The position numbers were made by a program, and so were the translations under genes. Positions 8,794-21,049 of a stretch of 52,517 nt of DNA are shown piece after piece. Source of the stretch: Prauserella aidingensis (GTDB lineage: Bacteria > Actinomycetota > Actinomycetes > Mycobacteriales > Pseudonocardiaceae); NCBI RefSeq assembly GCF_024171865.1, contig NZ_JAMTCN010000031.1, positions 1 to 52,517 of the forward strand, in the 5' to 3' direction. Within the stretch, counting starts at the first letter, position 1. Every line of letters begins with the position of its first letter. Under the pieces are notes generated by a model, which was not told the origin of the DNA, made no database searches, and was given only the letters and a program-made list of their open reading frames with translations.

Positions 8794-9870
8794 GTGCCCG
8801 CGGGACCTGCCGGCCGTGACGGCGGGACGGGTGACGCCGGCACGGGCGCGGCCGCGGAGGCGATGGCTGCCGCCCTCGCGCTGAGTGAGGACGTGCGCGG
8901 GACGACGAGCCCCAACCCGCCGGTCGGCGCGGTGATCGTCGACCAGGGCGGTGCGGTCGTGGGCCGCGGCGCCACCCGGCCGCCGGGCGGCCCCCACGCC
9001 GAGGTGATGGCACTGCGTGAGGCGGGGGAGCGGGCGCGCGGCGGCACCGCGTACGTGACGCTCGAACCGTGCGCCCATCGAGGCCGGACGCCGCCGTGCG
9101 CCGAGGCACTGCTCGAGGCCGGGATCGCCGCGGTGCGCTACGCCGTCGCCGACCCCAACCCGCCCGCGGCAGGCGGTGCCGACGTGCTGCGCGCGGCGGG
9201 CGTCGACGTCGCGGGCGGGCTGCTGGCCGACGAGGTCGCGGCCGGGCCGTTGCGGGCGTGGCTGCACTCGGTGCGCACCGGACGGCCGCACGTCACGTGG
9301 AAGTACGCCGCCACGCTCGACGGCCGGGTCGCCGCCGCCGACGGCACCAGCCGGTGGATCTCCGGTCCCGTCTCCCGCGCCGAGGTGCACCGCATCCGCG
9401 CGGCCGCGGACGCGATCGTCGCCGGCACCGGCACGGTGCTGGCCGACGACGCGTGGCTCACTGTCCGGGACGCCGACGGAGGGCTCGCTGACCGTCGGCC
9501 GCTGCGCGTCGTCGTCGGCGCGCGGGGCATACCGGAGACCGCCCGGGTGTTGGACGACGCGGCGCCGACGGTGCACCTGCGCACCCGGGACCCGCGGGAG
9601 GTGCTGACCGACCTCGGCGGTCGCGGCGTGGTCGACGTGCTGCTCGAGGGCGGGCCGACCCTCGCGGGCGCCTTCGCCGAGGCGGGCATGATCGACCGGA
9701 TCGTGGGGTACGTCGCGCCCGCGCTGCTCGGTGCGGGGCCGACGGCGCTCGGTGCGGCCGGCGTGTCGACCATCACCGAAGCCCACCGGTGGCGTGTCGA
9801 AGGGGTCACCATGAGTGGGGACGACGTGCGGATCACGGCCGTACCGGCCGCCGGTGAAGGAGGACCCTGA
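8794..9870 (+). CDS. ribD: Bifunctional riboflavin deaminase/reductase RibD
   Basis: Deaminates the pyrimidine from GTP cyclohydrolase II, then reduces its ribosyl side chain. The N-terminal deaminase has the zinc motif HAEVMAL and PCAHRGRTPPC. The reductase begins near TWKYAATLDGRVA, with ISGPVSRAEVHRIRAAADAI and GTGTVLADDAWLTVR. GTG 8794 directly after the rpe stop gives 358 residues. ATG 8863 is a possible shorter start, since the first 23 residues are Gly/Ala-rich and not family-conserved. It lies within rpe-ribD-ribE-ribBA-ribH. No FMN riboswitch is visible upstream. Confidence 0.95.
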   Translation: MPAGPAGRDGGTGDAGTGAAAEAMAAALALSEDVRGTTSPNPPVGAVIVDQGGAVVGRGATRPPGGPHAEVMALREAGERARGGTAYVTLEPCAHRGRTPPCAEALLEAGIAAVRYAVADPNPPAAGGADVLRAAGVDVAGGLLADEVAAGPLRAWLHSVRTGRPHVTWKYAATLDGRVAAADGTSRWISGPVSRAEVHRIRAAADAIVAGTGTVLADDAWLTVRDADGGLADRRPLRVVVGARGIPETARVLDDAAPTVHLRTRDPREVLTDLGGRGVVDVLLEGGPTLAGAFAEAGMIDRIVGYVAPALLGAGPTALGAAGVSTITEAHRWRVEGVTMSGDDVRITAVPAAGEGGP

Positions 9871-9871
9871 C

Positions 9872-10498
9872 GTGTTCACGGGCATCGTGGAGGAGCTCGG
9901 CGAGATCACGGCCGTCGAGGACAACGGCGACGCCGCGCGGCTGCGCGTGCGCGGCCCGGTGGTGACCGGCGACGCCAAGCACGGGGACTCGATCGCGGTC
10001 AACGGAGTGTGCCTGACCGTCGTCGAGGTCGACGGCGACGAGTTCACCGTGGACGTCGTCCACGAGACGCTCGACCGCACCAGCCTCGCCAAGGTCGAGG
10101 CGGGCCGGAGCGTGAACCTGGAACGGGCGATGGCGGCGGGCGGCCGGTTCGGCGGACACGTCATGCAGGGCCACGTCGACGGCACGGGCGTGTTCCTGCA
10201 CCGCGACGCCGACGACCTGACGCACTTCGCGTTCCCGCCGCAGCTCGGGCGCTACATCGTGGAGAAGGGGTCCATCGCGATCGACGGCGTGTCGCTGACC
10301 GTCGCGAGTGTCTCCCCGGAGGAACTCACCGTCGCGCTCATCCCGACGACGCTGTCGCTGACGACGCTCGGCCGTACCGAACCGGGCGACGTCGTGAACC
10401 TCGAGGTCGACGTCCTCGCCAAGTACGTCGAGAAGCAGACCGCCGGCGGGGCCTCGGCGCTTCCGGTGGACAATGGCGGTGGCAAGGAGGACGGGTGA
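9872..10498 (+). CDS. ribE: Riboflavin synthase, alpha chain
   Basis: Dismutates two 6,7-dimethyl-8-ribityllumazine molecules into riboflavin. Start GTG 9872 follows a strong GAAGGAGG ribosome site and gives the canonical [10 protein letters not shown]. Two homologous lumazine-binding domains are visible, each with a [11 protein letters not shown] or [11 protein letters not shown] motif and a [11 protein letters not shown] linker. 208 residues with a short Gly-rich tail. ribD ends 1 base upstream. Named ribC in some actinobacteria. Confidence 0.96.
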   Translation: MFTGIVEELGEITAVEDNGDAARLRVRGPVVTGDAKHGDSIAVNGVCLTVVEVDGDEFTVDVVHETLDRTSLAKVEAGRSVNLERAMAAGGRFGGHVMQGHVDGTGVFLHRDADDLTHFAFPPQLGRYIVEKGSIAIDGVSLTVASVSPEELTVALIPTTLSLTTLGRTEPGDVVNLEVDVLAKYVEKQTAGGASALPVDNGGGKEDG

Positions 10499-10500
10499 GC

Positions 10501-12844
<2,344 letters not shown>

Positions 12845-12845
12845 C

Positions 12846-12896
12846 ACCCGGCCGGGCCGCGGCCGGGCGACCCGCCCGGCCCGCCCGGCCGGTGTC
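12846..12896. terminator. GC-rich inverted repeat between convergent genes
   Basis: CACCCGGCCGGGCC near 12846 is largely complementary to GGCCCGCCCGGCCGGTG near 12880-12896, with mismatches. It lies between the PH-domain gene and the convergent xth gene, so it could end transcription from both sides. Confidence 0.5.
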
Positions 12897-12907
12897 GGAT
12901 CCTGCGA

Positions 12908-13693
12908 TCAGCGGTCGAGGTCGACCACGACGGGTGCGTGGTCGGACGGGCTCTTGCCCTTGCGTTCCTCGCGGTCGACGTAGGCGTCCGAGACGGCGCC
13001 CGCGAACGCGGCGTCGCCGTACACCAGGTCGATCCGCATGCCCTTGTTCTTGGGGAACGCGAGCTGGCGGTAGTCCCAGTAGGTGTACGGCCGGTCGTAC
13101 TTCAACGGCCGCGGCACGACGTCGGTCAGCCCGGCGTCGGTCAGCGTGGCGAGGGCTTTGCGTTCGGGCTCTGTGACGTGCGTCGACTCGGCGAACAGGG
13201 CGATGTCCCACACGTCGTCGTCGGTGGGGGCGATGTTGAAGTCGCCGAGGACGGCCAGCGGCCGGGACGGCTCCGCCGCGCTGTCGGCCGCGACGGTGTC
13301 GTTCAGGGCGGCGAGCCAGTCGAGCTTGTAGTCGTAATGCGCGTGGCCGGGTTCGCGGCCGTTGGGGACGTACACCGACCAGACGCGCACGCCGCCGCAC
13401 GTGGCGCCCACCGCGCGGGGTTCGACGGCGCCGTCGTAGGCGGGCTGGCCGGGCAGGTCGCGCACGACGTCGTCGAGGCCGACCTTGGACAGGATCGCCA
13501 CGCCGTTCCAGCGGCCGGTGCCGTGGCAGGCGATGTCGTAGCCGAGTTCGCGGACCTGGTCGGCGGGGAAGGCGTCGTCGGCGCACTTGAGTTCCTGCAG
13601 GCACAGCACGTCCGGCCGGGTCGAGTCGAGCCAGGCGAGCAGCCGGGGGAGGCGGGCGGTGACCGAGTTGACGTTCCACGTGGCGATCCGCAT
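12908..13693 (-). CDS. xth: Exodeoxyribonuclease III
   Basis: AP endonuclease / 3'-5' exonuclease of base-excision repair. MRIATWNVNSV begins the EEP fold, followed by the metal ligand in CLQELK, the tyrosine of VYVPNG, GDFNIAPTDDDVWD and the catalytic end SPSDHAPVVVDL. 261 residues, normal length. ATG at 13693 is chosen because it starts exactly at the conserved fold; the open frame continues upstream into an AT-rich promoter-like element. Convergent with the rib operon. Confidence 0.95.
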   Translation of the reverse strand: MRIATWNVNSVTARLPRLLAWLDSTRPDVLCLQELKCADDAFPADQVRELGYDIACHGTGRWNGVAILSKVGLDDVVRDLPGQPAYDGAVEPRAVGATCGGVRVWSVYVPNGREPGHAHYDYKLDWLAALNDTVAADSAAEPSRPLAVLGDFNIAPTDDDVWDIALFAESTHVTEPERKALATLTDAGLTDVVPRPLKYDRPYTYWDYRQLAFPKNKGMRIDLVYGDAAFAGAVSDAYVDREERKGKSPSDHAPVVVDLDR

Positions 13694-13721
13694 GCGGGCA
13701 GCCTCGCACAACGAGATCGGT

Positions 13722-13737
13722 GTATAATGACCTATAC
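13722..13737. promoter_or_regulatory. GTATA-N6-TATAC inverted repeat with TATAAT
   Basis: GTATA (13722-13726) and TATAC (13733-13737) form a perfect dyad with a 6-base spacer. The plus strand also contains an exact TATAAT at 13723-13728. This AT-rich island lies about 30 bases in front of xth and on the far side of the HAD gene. It could be an xth operator or promoter, or a promoter for an antisense transcript. Confidence 0.5.
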
Positions 13738-13856
13738 GGCACGGCGCGGTGTCACGCCGTCGTGCCGCGGTGGTCGCCCTCCGTCTCGCCGCCGGTCTCA
13801 TCGCTGCCACGGCAGCCACGGACGACCGAGGGGTCGGTCGTCGGTGGCGGGGCGAG

Positions 13857-14534
13857 CTACAGGGCGAGCAGGCCGGCCACGACCTCGTCGACGCGGCCCG
13901 CGACCACGTGGGGCCGCTCGACCAGCGGGGTGAGGCCGCCTTCGAGGCGGGCCGCGAATCCCGCGAGGAGTCCCGCCCTGGCCGCGCCGTGGGTGTCCCA
14001 CGAATGCACGGCGACGAGTGCCGTCTCGGCCGGGGCGGACCCCGCCTGTTCGCACGCCCAGTGGTATGCGCGGGCCGGCGGTTTGAACGACCGGACGGCT
14101 TCGGTGGACAGCACGCCGCGGAGTCGCCCGCTCATGCCGTGTCTGTCGAGAATGGACTCCAGGACGCTCGCGCCGCCGTGGGTGAAGCCGTAGGCGGGCA
14201 CGCCGGCCTCGGCGAGCAGGGTGAACGCGGTCTCCGCCTCGGGGTGCAGCGGCAGCTCCGTGAAGCCGTCGAGGATGTGGGCGATGGCGTCGTCGCTCAG
14301 GGTGTGCCCGGAGGTGATCGCCAGCTGTGCCGCGGCGACGGCACGGAACGGCGGTGCCTCGCCCGCGAGGGTGTGGGCCATGCCGTCGCGCAGCGTGCGC
14401 GCGAAGAACAGCTCCAGTTCATGGCCCGGCCTGCCCGTCTCGACGAACCGCTCCCGCAGCGGTTCGAGGCGCACGAGCGTCTCGAACACGTCGAACAGGA
14501 CCACCGACGGCCGCCTCGCTGCAGCGCGTGTCAT
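13857..14534 (-). CDS. HAD-superfamily hydrolase (haloacid dehalogenase type)
   Basis: A 225-residue soluble HAD phosphatase/dehalogenase-like protein; substrate unknown. Motif I is [15 protein letters not shown] (the nucleophile Asp aligns; the usual second Asp two residues on is Phe, as in haloacid dehalogenases rather than phosphatases). Motif II is near [10 protein letters not shown], the motif III lysine is in [14 protein letters not shown], and motif IV is in [16 protein letters not shown] 14534 is chosen: it is 7 bases after a TAGCCT -10 element, and no conserved residues occur upstream. Divergent from uvrC. Confidence 0.85.
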   Translation of the reverse strand: MTRAAARRPSVVLFDVFETLVRLEPLRERFVETGRPGHELELFFARTLRDGMAHTLAGEAPPFRAVAAAQLAITSGHTLSDDAIAHILDGFTELPLHPEAETAFTLLAEAGVPAYGFTHGGASVLESILDRHGMSGRLRGVLSTEAVRSFKPPARAYHWACEQAGSAPAETALVAVHSWDTHGAARAGLLAGFAARLEGGLTPLVERPHVVAGRVDEVVAGLLAL

Positions 14535-14541
14535 GGCGGTC

Positions 14542-14547
14542 AGGCTA
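14542..14547 (-). promoter_or_regulatory. Leaderless promoter -10 for the HAD gene
   Basis: TAGCCT on the minus strand ends 7 bases before the ATG at 14534, with no ribosome-binding site between them. Confidence 0.6.
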
Positions 14548-14629
14548 CGTTCCCACCGCGGGTGCCGCGACGGAGGCGCCCGGTCCGCCGACACCCGCGG
14601 CCCCTGACCAGGGTGTCGGCGGGTCGCCA

Positions 14630-14635
14630 TAGAGT
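14630..14635 (+). promoter_or_regulatory. Leaderless promoter -10 for uvrC
   Basis: TAGAGT is followed by 7 bases and then the GTG start of uvrC at 14643. It is less than 100 bases from the divergent HAD promoter. Confidence 0.65.
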
Positions 14636-14642
14636 GGAGACC

Positions 14643-16829
14643 GTGGCTGACCCGTCGACCTACCGGCCCGCTCCGGGGAGCATTCCGGACGAACCGGGCG
14701 TGTACAAGTTCCGCGACGACCGTCGCCGCGTCATCTACGTCGGCAAGGCGAAAAGCCTGCGCAGCAGGCTGAACTCGTACTTCGCGGACCTCGCCGGGCT
14801 GCACCCGCGCACCCGCCAGATGGTCACCACGGCCGCGAGCGTCGAGTGGACGGTCGTGTCCACGGAGGTCGAGGCACTCCAGCTCGAGTACAACTGGATC
14901 AAGGAGTTCGACCCGCGGTTCAACGTCCGCTACCGGGACGACAAGAGCTACCCGGTGCTGGCGGTGACGCTGAACGAGGAGTTCCCGCGGCTGCACGTCT
15001 ACCGCGGGCCGCGGAAGAAGGGTGTGCGCTACTTCGGGCCGTACGCCCACGCGTGGGCGATCCGCGAGACGCTCGACCTGCTGTTGCGGGTGTTCCCCGC
15101 CCGCACCTGCTCGAGCGGTGTGTTCCGCAGGCACTCCCAGATCGGCAGGCCCTGCCTGCTCGGCTACATCGACAAGTGCTCGGCGCCGTGCGTCGGCCGG
15201 GTCACCGCCGACGAGCACCGCGCGATCGTCGAGGACTTCTGCGACTTCCTCGCGGGCAGCACCGACAAGATGGTGCGCAGGCTCGAGAAGGCGATGGCCG
15301 AGGCCTCGGAGGAGCTGGAGTTCGAACGCGCCGCTCGCCTGCGTGACGACCTCGGGGCGCTGCGGCGGGCGATGGAGAAGCAGGCGGTCGTGCTGGGCGA
15401 CGGCACGGACGCGGACATCGTCGCGTTCGCCCACGACGAGCTCGAGGCGGCGGTCCAGATCTTCCACGTGCGGGGCGGTCGGGTGCGCGGGCAGCGCGGC
15501 TGGGTGGTCGACAAGGTCGAGGAGATGGACGTCGCGGCGCTGGTCGAGCAGTTCCTCAGCCAGTTCTACGCCGAGCAGCTCGACCTGGCACGGGAGGCGC
15601 CGGGCGGTGGCGGGCCGACGGTGCCGCGCGAGGTCCTCGTGCCGGAACTGCCCGCCGACGCGCCCGCGATGACCGACTGGTTGTCGGAACTGCGCGGTTC
15701 CCGCGTGCGCCTGCGGGTGCCGCAGCGCGGCGACAAGCGTGCACTCGCCGACACCGTGGAGCGCAACGCCAAGGAGGCGTTCGCCCAGCACAAACTGCGG
15801 AGGGCGGGCGATCTCACCGCGCGGTCGGCGGCCCTGCAGGAACTGCAGGAGCACCTCGCGCTCGACACGGCGCCGCTGCGCATCGAGTGCGTGGACATCA
15901 GCCACACCCAGGGCACCGACGTGGTCGCATCGCTGGTCGTGTTCGAGGACGGCGTCCCGCGGAAGAACGAGTACCGCCGGTTCGCGCTGCGCGAGGCCGC
16001 CGACGAGGGGGACGTCGCGGCCGTCGCCGAGGTGGTCCGGCGGCGCTTCGCCCGCTACCTCAAGGAGACCGCCGCCGACGGTGCGGAGGCCGCCGAGGCG
16101 ACCGGTGCGGGTGACGTCGCTGCCGAGGTCGGCGCCGGGGCAGCGGCACCCGCGTCGGCCGACGGCGGGGTACCGGCCGCGGGGCAGGACGGCCCGCCGG
16201 GGATCGATCCGGAGACCGGCAAGCCGAAGAAGTTCGCGTATCCGCCGAACCTGCTGGTCGTCGACGGCGCGGGTCCGCAGGCGACCGCGGCGGCCGATGT
16301 CCTCGCCGAGCTCGGCATCACCGACGTGGCCGTCGTCGGCCTCGCGAAGCGACTCGAAGAGGTGTGGTTGCCGTCCGACGACGAGCCGGTCATCCTGCCG
16401 AGGACCTCGGACGCGCTGTACCTTCTGCAGCGGGTGCGCGACGAGGCGCACCGGTTCGCCGTCCGGTACCACCGGGAGAAGCGCGGCAAACGGGTGCAGG
16501 CCTCCGAACTGGACGGTGTGCCGGGACTCGGGCAGGCGAGGAAGTCCGCCCTGATCAAGCACTTCGGTTCGGTGAGGAAGCTCAAGCAGGCGGGGGTCGA
16601 CGAGATCGCGCAGGTGCCGGGCTTCGGGAAGCGGACCGCGGAGGCCGTGCACACGGCACTCGCAGGCGGCCGAGCAGGGGAACAGACCGGCGCGGGGAAA
16701 CAGGACGGCGCAGAACAGCAGAGCGCAGAACAGCAGAGCGCGGGGCAGCAGAGCGCGGGCAGGCAGGCCGGCGCAGAGCCACCCGGTGCAGGGGGACGAA
16801 GCATGGAGCGAGGGGAGTCGAACCAGTGA
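14643..16829 (+). CDS. uvrC: Excinuclease ABC subunit C
   Basis: Makes the two incisions of nucleotide-excision repair with UvrAB. Domains in order: GIY-YIG nuclease ([20 protein letters not shown]), a Cys-rich region, the UVR helix pair ([14 protein letters not shown]), an RNase H-like nuclease ([20 protein letters not shown]) and tandem HhH ([20 protein letters not shown]). 728 residues, longer than the usual 600-680, owing to an Ala/Gly insert at about residues 479-525 and a Gln/Ser/Gly-rich tail after residue 675. Start GTG 14643 fits the leaderless promoter. The stop overlaps rapZ (GTGA). Confidence 0.96.
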   Translation: MADPSTYRPAPGSIPDEPGVYKFRDDRRRVIYVGKAKSLRSRLNSYFADLAGLHPRTRQMVTTAASVEWTVVSTEVEALQLEYNWIKEFDPRFNVRYRDDKSYPVLAVTLNEEFPRLHVYRGPRKKGVRYFGPYAHAWAIRETLDLLLRVFPARTCSSGVFRRHSQIGRPCLLGYIDKCSAPCVGRVTADEHRAIVEDFCDFLAGSTDKMVRRLEKAMAEASEELEFERAARLRDDLGALRRAMEKQAVVLGDGTDADIVAFAHDELEAAVQIFHVRGGRVRGQRGWVVDKVEEMDVAALVEQFLSQFYAEQLDLAREAPGGGGPTVPREVLVPELPADAPAMTDWLSELRGSRVRLRVPQRGDKRALADTVERNAKEAFAQHKLRRAGDLTARSAALQELQEHLALDTAPLRIECVDISHTQGTDVVASLVVFEDGVPRKNEYRRFALREAADEGDVAAVAEVVRRRFARYLKETAADGAEAAEATGAGDVAAEVGAGAAAPASADGGVPAAGQDGPPGIDPETGKPKKFAYPPNLLVVDGAGPQATAAADVLAELGITDVAVVGLAKRLEEVWLPSDDEPVILPRTSDALYLLQRVRDEAHRFAVRYHREKRGKRVQASELDGVPGLGQARKSALIKHFGSVRKLKQAGVDEIAQVPGFGKRTAEAVHTALAGGRAGEQTGAGKQDGAEQQSAEQQSAGQQSAGRQAGAEPPGAGGRSMERGESNQ
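16708..16766 (+). repeat. 15-bp repeats in the uvrC 3' tail
   Basis: GCGCAGAACAGCAGA occurs twice exactly (16708-16722, 16723-16737), then twice as decayed copies. They encode a Gln/Ser-rich tail after the last helix-hairpin-helix and keep the frame. Confidence 0.8.
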
Positions 16830-17743
16830 GCAGCGGAGAAGCCGGCAGAGCAGACGCGGCGGAGGAGGACGGCAGGGGCTCCGGAATGGAGGTCGCGGTC
16901 GTCACCGGGCTGTCCGGGGCGGGCCGCAGCACGGCGGCGAAATGCCTGGAGGACCTGGGTTGGTTCGTCGTCGACAACCTGCCGCCGGAGCTGATCTCGA
17001 CGATGGTCGAGCTCGGCGCGCAGTCGAGGGGGGCGATCACGAAGGTCGCGGTGGTGATGGACGTGCGGTCGCGGGCGTTCACCGACGACCTGTCGTCGGT
17101 CATCAAGGGTCTGGACATGCGCGGGTACAAACCGCGGGTGCTGTTCCTGGAGGCGACCGACGCGGTGCTGATCCGCCGGTTCGACCAGGTGCGCCGGGGT
17201 CACCCGATGCAGGGTGACGGCAGGCTCGTCGACGGCATCGGCGCCGAGCGTGCGCTGCTGGAGCCGTTGCGGGCCGAGGCGGATCTGCTGCTGGACACGT
17301 CGTCGCTGTCCGTGCACGATCTGCGCGCCAAGATCGAGGACGCGTTCGGCAGCGAGGCGTCGGCGCAGACCCGGGTGACGGTGCTCTCGTTCGGCTACAA
17401 GTACGGTCTGCCGATGGACTCCGACCTCGTGATGGACGTGCGGTTCCTGCCCAACCCGTTCTGGATCCCCGAGTTGCGTGACCATTCCGGTCTCGACACC
17501 GAGGTGCGCAACTACGTGCTCGGCCAGGAGGGCGCGGAGGAGTTCCTCGACCGGTACCAGGACCTGCTCCGGCTGATCGGCGCGGGGTACAAGCGCGAGG
17601 GCAAGCGGTACCTGACGCTCGCGATCGGCTGCACCGGCGGTAAGCATCGGAGCGTCGCGATCTCGGAGGAACTCGCGAACCGGCTGTCCAAAGAGGATGG
17701 AACGGCCGTGAAGGTGGTGCACCGGGACCTGGGCCGGGAGTGA
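16826..17743 (+). CDS. rapZ: RNase adapter RapZ / nucleotide-binding protein
   Basis: P-loop protein of the YvcJ/RapZ family; in E. coli it controls glucosamine-6-phosphate synthase through small RNAs, while in actinobacteria its target is not settled. 305 residues. The N-terminal P-loop reads [18 protein letters not shown]: Arg stands where Lys is usual, which is common in actinobacterial members. The family motif VVDNLPPEL and C-terminal domain [30 protein letters not shown] are intact. GTG start overlaps uvrC; the stop overlaps yvcK. Part of the conserved uvrC-rapZ-yvcK-whiA set. Confidence 0.94.
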   Translation: MSSGEAGRADAAEEDGRGSGMEVAVVTGLSGAGRSTAAKCLEDLGWFVVDNLPPELISTMVELGAQSRGAITKVAVVMDVRSRAFTDDLSSVIKGLDMRGYKPRVLFLEATDAVLIRRFDQVRRGHPMQGDGRLVDGIGAERALLEPLRAEADLLLDTSSLSVHDLRAKIEDAFGSEASAQTRVTVLSFGYKYGLPMDSDLVMDVRFLPNPFWIPELRDHSGLDTEVRNYVLGQEGAEEFLDRYQDLLRLIGAGYKREGKRYLTLAIGCTGGKHRSVAISEELANRLSKEDGTAVKVVHRDLGRE

Positions 17744-18744
17744 ACGAGGAGATGCGCGCGGTCGCCCTGGGCGGGGGTCACGGTCTGCACGCCACGTTGA
17801 CGGCGTTGCGGAGGCTCACCGACGACGTGACGGCGGTGGTCACGGTCGCCGACGACGGCGGGTCGTCGGGCAGGCTCCGCCGGGAACTGGGCCTGCTGCC
17901 GCCCGGCGACCTGCGGAAGGCGCTGGGCGCGCTCGCCGCGGCGGACGACGGCGCGCGGTGGGCCGAGGTGTTCCAGCACCGGTTCGGCGGCAGCGGCGCG
18001 CTCACCGGCCACGCGGTCGGCAATCTCTTGCTGGCGGGGCTGTTCGAGGTGCTCGGCGACCCGGTCGCCGGGCTCGACGAGGCGGCCCGGCTGCTCGGCG
18101 TCTCCGGCCGGGTGCTGCCGATGTCGACCGACCCGCTCGACATCGAGGCCGAGGTGACCGGCCTCGAGCCGGACGGTGCGGTCAGCCGCATCCGCGGGCA
18201 GGTCGCCGTGGCCAGCACCCCGGGGCAGGTCCGGCGGATCACGCTGCACAGCGTGGTGCCCGCCGGTGACACCGGTGCGGGCGCCGCCGTGAAGCCGCCG
18301 CAGGCGTGCCGTGAAGCCGTCGACGCCGTCATGTCGGCCGACGCGGTGTTCCTCGGCCCCGGCTCGTGGTTCACGAGCGTGCTGCCGCACCTGCTCGTGC
18401 CGGAGCTGCACGACGCGCTCGTGAAGACGACGGCGACGAAGATCGTCATACTGAACCTCGTGCCGCAGCCGGGAGAGACGGCGGGCTTCTCACCCGAACA
18501 GCACCTGGACGTACTCTTCCAGCACGCTCCTCGGCTCGGGGTGGACGCCGTGATCGCCGACAGCGATTCGGTGCCGACGCCGGCGCGGCTCCGCTCGGCG
18601 GCCGCAGAGCTGGGCGGGCGTGCTCATCTGGCGTCGATCGCCACCCCGGGTGTGGTGGGGCGGCACGACCCGGATGCGCTGGCTGGTTGTGTGCGAGACG
18701 CGCTCGGTGCGACGAGCGCGAAGGAGGGGCTCTCATGGCGATGA
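17740..18744 (+). CDS. yvcK: YvcK/CofD-fold gluconeogenesis factor
   Basis: Nucleotide-sugar-binding regulator required for growth on gluconeogenic carbon and for peptidoglycan homeostasis (CuvA in mycobacteria). 334 residues. The N-terminal [17 protein letters not shown] and [20 protein letters not shown] match the CofD-like 2-phospho-L-lactate transferase fold. Also visible are [14 protein letters not shown] and [20 protein letters not shown]. Overlaps rapZ at the start (GTGA) and whiA at the end. Confidence 0.95.
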   Translation: MNEEMRAVALGGGHGLHATLTALRRLTDDVTAVVTVADDGGSSGRLRRELGLLPPGDLRKALGALAAADDGARWAEVFQHRFGGSGALTGHAVGNLLLAGLFEVLGDPVAGLDEAARLLGVSGRVLPMSTDPLDIEAEVTGLEPDGAVSRIRGQVAVASTPGQVRRITLHSVVPAGDTGAGAAVKPPQACREAVDAVMSADAVFLGPGSWFTSVLPHLLVPELHDALVKTTATKIVILNLVPQPGETAGFSPEQHLDVLFQHAPRLGVDAVIADSDSVPTPARLRSAAAELGGRAHLASIATPGVVGRHDPDALAGCVRDALGATSAKEGLSWR

Positions 18745-19721
18745 CCGCTGCAGTCAAGGACGAACTCAGCCGGCTCGAGCTGACGAAGACGAGCCCACGG
18801 CGGTCCGAGGTGGCGGCGATGCTGCGGTTCGCCGGCGGCCTGCACATCGTGGCGGGCCGGGTCGTGGTCGAGGCGGAACTGGACACCGGTTCGGTGGCCC
18901 GGCGGCTCCGCAAGGAGGTTCACGAGCTGTACGGCCACCAGGCCGAGGTGCACATGATCACCTCGGGCGGGTTGCGCAAGGGCAACCGCTACGTGGTGCG
19001 CGTGGTCAAGGACGGCGAGGGGCTCGCGCGGCAGACCGGCCTGATCGACCAGCGCGGCCGTCCGGTGCGCGGACTGCCCGCGCCCGTGGTGTCCGGCGGG
19101 ATCGCCGACGCCGAGGCGGCCTGGCGCGGCGCGTTCCTGGCGCACGGGTCGCTGACCGAACCGGGGCGGTCCTCGTCGCTCGAGGTGACGTGCCCGGGGC
19201 CGGAGGCGGCGCTGGCGCTCGTCGGCGCGGCCCGCAGGCTCGGCATCCAGGCCAAGTCGCGCGAGGTGCGGGGAGCCGACCGGGTCGTGGTCCGCGACGG
19301 TGACGCCATCGGCGCGCTGCTCACCCGGCTGGGCGCGCATTCGAGCGTGCTGGCGTGGGAGGAGCGGCGCATGCGCCGCGAGGTGCGCGCCACGGCGAAC
19401 CGGCTCGCCAACTTCGACGACGCCAACCTGCGCCGGTCCGCGCGTGCCGCCGTGGCCGCCGCGGCCAGGGTCGAACGGGCGATGGAGATCCTCGCCGAGG
19501 ACGCGCCGGACCACCTGCTGACCGCGGGCAGGCTACGGGTGTCGAACCGGCAGGCCTCGCTCGAGGAGCTCGGCCAGCTCTCCGACCCGCCGATGACGAA
19601 GGATGCCGTCGCAGGCCGGATCCGCAGGCTGCTCGCCATGGCGGATAAGAAGGCCGCCGATCTGGGTATCCCCGACACGGAATCCGCCGTGACCGCGGAG
19701 ATGCTCGACGAGGAAGTGTGA
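18735..19721 (+). CDS. whiA: Sporulation/cell-division regulator WhiA
   Basis: DNA-binding regulator with a degenerate LAGLIDADG homing-endonuclease fold and a C-terminal helix-turn-helix. In Streptomyces it activates division genes together with WhiB. 328 residues. [20 protein letters not shown] begins the core; [20 protein letters not shown] links to the C-terminal HTH ([16 protein letters not shown]). ATG 18735 follows AAGGAGGGG and gives the usual [17 protein letters not shown] 18741 would give an ATGA overlap with yvcK. Confidence 0.96.
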   Translation: MAMTAAVKDELSRLELTKTSPRRSEVAAMLRFAGGLHIVAGRVVVEAELDTGSVARRLRKEVHELYGHQAEVHMITSGGLRKGNRYVVRVVKDGEGLARQTGLIDQRGRPVRGLPAPVVSGGIADAEAAWRGAFLAHGSLTEPGRSSSLEVTCPGPEAALALVGAARRLGIQAKSREVRGADRVVVRDGDAIGALLTRLGAHSSVLAWEERRMRREVRATANRLANFDDANLRRSARAAVAAAARVERAMEILAEDAPDHLLTAGRLRVSNRQASLEELGQLSDPPMTKDAVAGRIRRLLAMADKKAADLGIPDTESAVTAEMLDEEV

Positions 19722-19762
19722 ACGCGCGCCGTTACCCGTGCCCCGCGGCGACCGGAATCTCG

Positions 19763-19768
19763 TAACGT
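19763..19768 (+). promoter_or_regulatory. Possible -10 TAACGT upstream of gpgS
   Basis: TAACGT in the 174-base whiA-gpgS gap matches TANNNT. If used, gpgS has a leader of about 120 bases. No -35 element is obvious. Confidence 0.3.
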
Positions 19769-19895
19769 AGCGGTTGCACGGCCGGGCCACGGTCGGAAAC
19801 GCAGCACCCTGACGCTCGAGGGCGAACGGTTCGGACCGCGCCTCCGGAGACCGGCCGGCGGCAGGTCACGATCGTTGGACGAAAGGGGGCAGCAC

Positions 19896-20933
19896 GTGCA
19901 CGCGACCAGGACGGGAGCCGACGGCACCGAACTCGCCGTCTCGCCCGAGATCGGAACGTGGCTCGAACACCGGTCGGGCCGCGCGGACGCCTGGACGGCC
20001 GCGGAGCTCGTGGCCGCCAAACGGGGACGCACCGTGAGCGTCGTGATCCCCGCCAGGGACGAGGAGGAGACGGTCGGCGAGATCGTGCGGACGATCCGCA
20101 CCGCGCTCGTGGAGGCCGCTCCGCTCGTCGACGAGCTCCTCGTCGTCGATTCGCACTCGCAGGACGCGACCGCCGCGGTCGCCGCCGAGGCAGGCGCCGA
20201 CGTGGTGGCCCAGGACGACGTGCTGCCCGCGCTGCCGCGTCACCGGGGCAAGGGTGAGGCGCTGTGGAAGGGCCTCGCGGCCACGCGCGGCGACCTGGTC
20301 GTGTTCGTCGACGGCGACCTCTACGGCTTCACCGCCGACTACGTCACCGGTCTGCTCGGGCCCCTGCTCACCCGGCAGGGCATCGACTACGTGAAGGGCT
20401 TCTACCACCGGCCGCTCGCGGAGGACGGCCGCAGGGAGGCCGACGGCGGCGGCCGCGTCACCGAACTGGTCGCGCGGCCGTTGCTGAACATGTTCTGGCC
20501 CCAGCTGTCCGGGTTCGTCCAGCCGCTGGCCGGTGAGTACGCGGGCAGGCGGGAGGTGCTGGAGGCCATCCCGTTCGTGACGCACTACGGCGTCGAGGTC
20601 GGGCACCTCATCGACCTGGTCGAGTGGCGGGGCCTCGACGCGCTCGCCCAGGTCGACCTGGGCGAGCGCACCCACCGGCACCAGACCACGCAGGCGCTGG
20701 GCCGTATGTCCGCGCAGATCATCCTGACGATGCTGGACAGATTGGAACGCTACGGCAGGATGTCGCTGTCCGTGCCGCCCGCGACCCTGCTGGCCCAGTT
20801 CCAGCGCGCCGTGGCCGGGCCCGGCACCGGCGTGGAGCGCGACCTGGTGCTGACCGACCTGACCCTCGAGGAACGCGATCCGCTCGCGCGGATCCCCCGC
20901 GACTCGGGCGGAAGCCTGCGGCGGACGGCCTGA
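19896..20933 (+). CDS. gpgS: Glucosyl-3-phosphoglycerate synthase
   Basis: GT81-family enzyme that transfers glucose to 3-phosphoglycerate, starting glucosylglycerate or methylglucose lipopolysaccharide synthesis. GT-A motifs: VSVVIPARDEEETVGEIV, DSHSQDAT, KGEALWKGL, the metal-binding FVDGDLYGF, then LAGEYAGRREVLEAIPF and GVEVGHLIDLVEW. 345 residues. GTG 19896 is chosen because AAAGGGGG lies 7 bases upstream; a TTG at 19875 would add seven residues but precede the ribosome site. Its substrate is made by the nearby pgk/gap pathway, which may be coincidence. Confidence 0.9.
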   Translation: MHATRTGADGTELAVSPEIGTWLEHRSGRADAWTAAELVAAKRGRTVSVVIPARDEEETVGEIVRTIRTALVEAAPLVDELLVVDSHSQDATAAVAAEAGADVVAQDDVLPALPRHRGKGEALWKGLAATRGDLVVFVDGDLYGFTADYVTGLLGPLLTRQGIDYVKGFYHRPLAEDGRREADGGGRVTELVARPLLNMFWPQLSGFVQPLAGEYAGRREVLEAIPFVTHYGVEVGHLIDLVEWRGLDALAQVDLGERTHRHQTTQALGRMSAQIILTMLDRLERYGRMSLSVPPATLLAQFQRAVAGPGTGVERDLVLTDLTLEERDPLARIPRDSGGSLRRTA

Positions 20934-21037
20934 CCCGCGGTGTGCGCGGTTCGCGGCGGGTCAGGGCACGAGGGCCTACCGTTCGGCGGTGACGCGCCGG
21001 GCCCGGGGGTCTGCGCGGGATGTGCGGCCCGGGTTGC

Positions 21038-21043
21038 TAGCTT
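21038..21043 (+). promoter_or_regulatory. Leaderless promoter -10 for the glycosyltransferase gene
   Basis: TAGCTT is followed by 6 bases and the GTG at 21050. No ribosome-binding site is visible. Confidence 0.6.
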
Positions 21044-21049
21044 CCTGGC

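Noticed and set aside
8700-9900. FMN riboswitch in front of the rib genes
   Set aside because: Genes are 1-2 bases apart and no RFN-element sequence is visible; rpe upstream appears leaderless.
16898-16960. Broken P-loop in RapZ (Arg in place of Lys)
   Set aside because: GLSGAGRST is common in actinobacterial RapZ homologues, so it is not a lesion.
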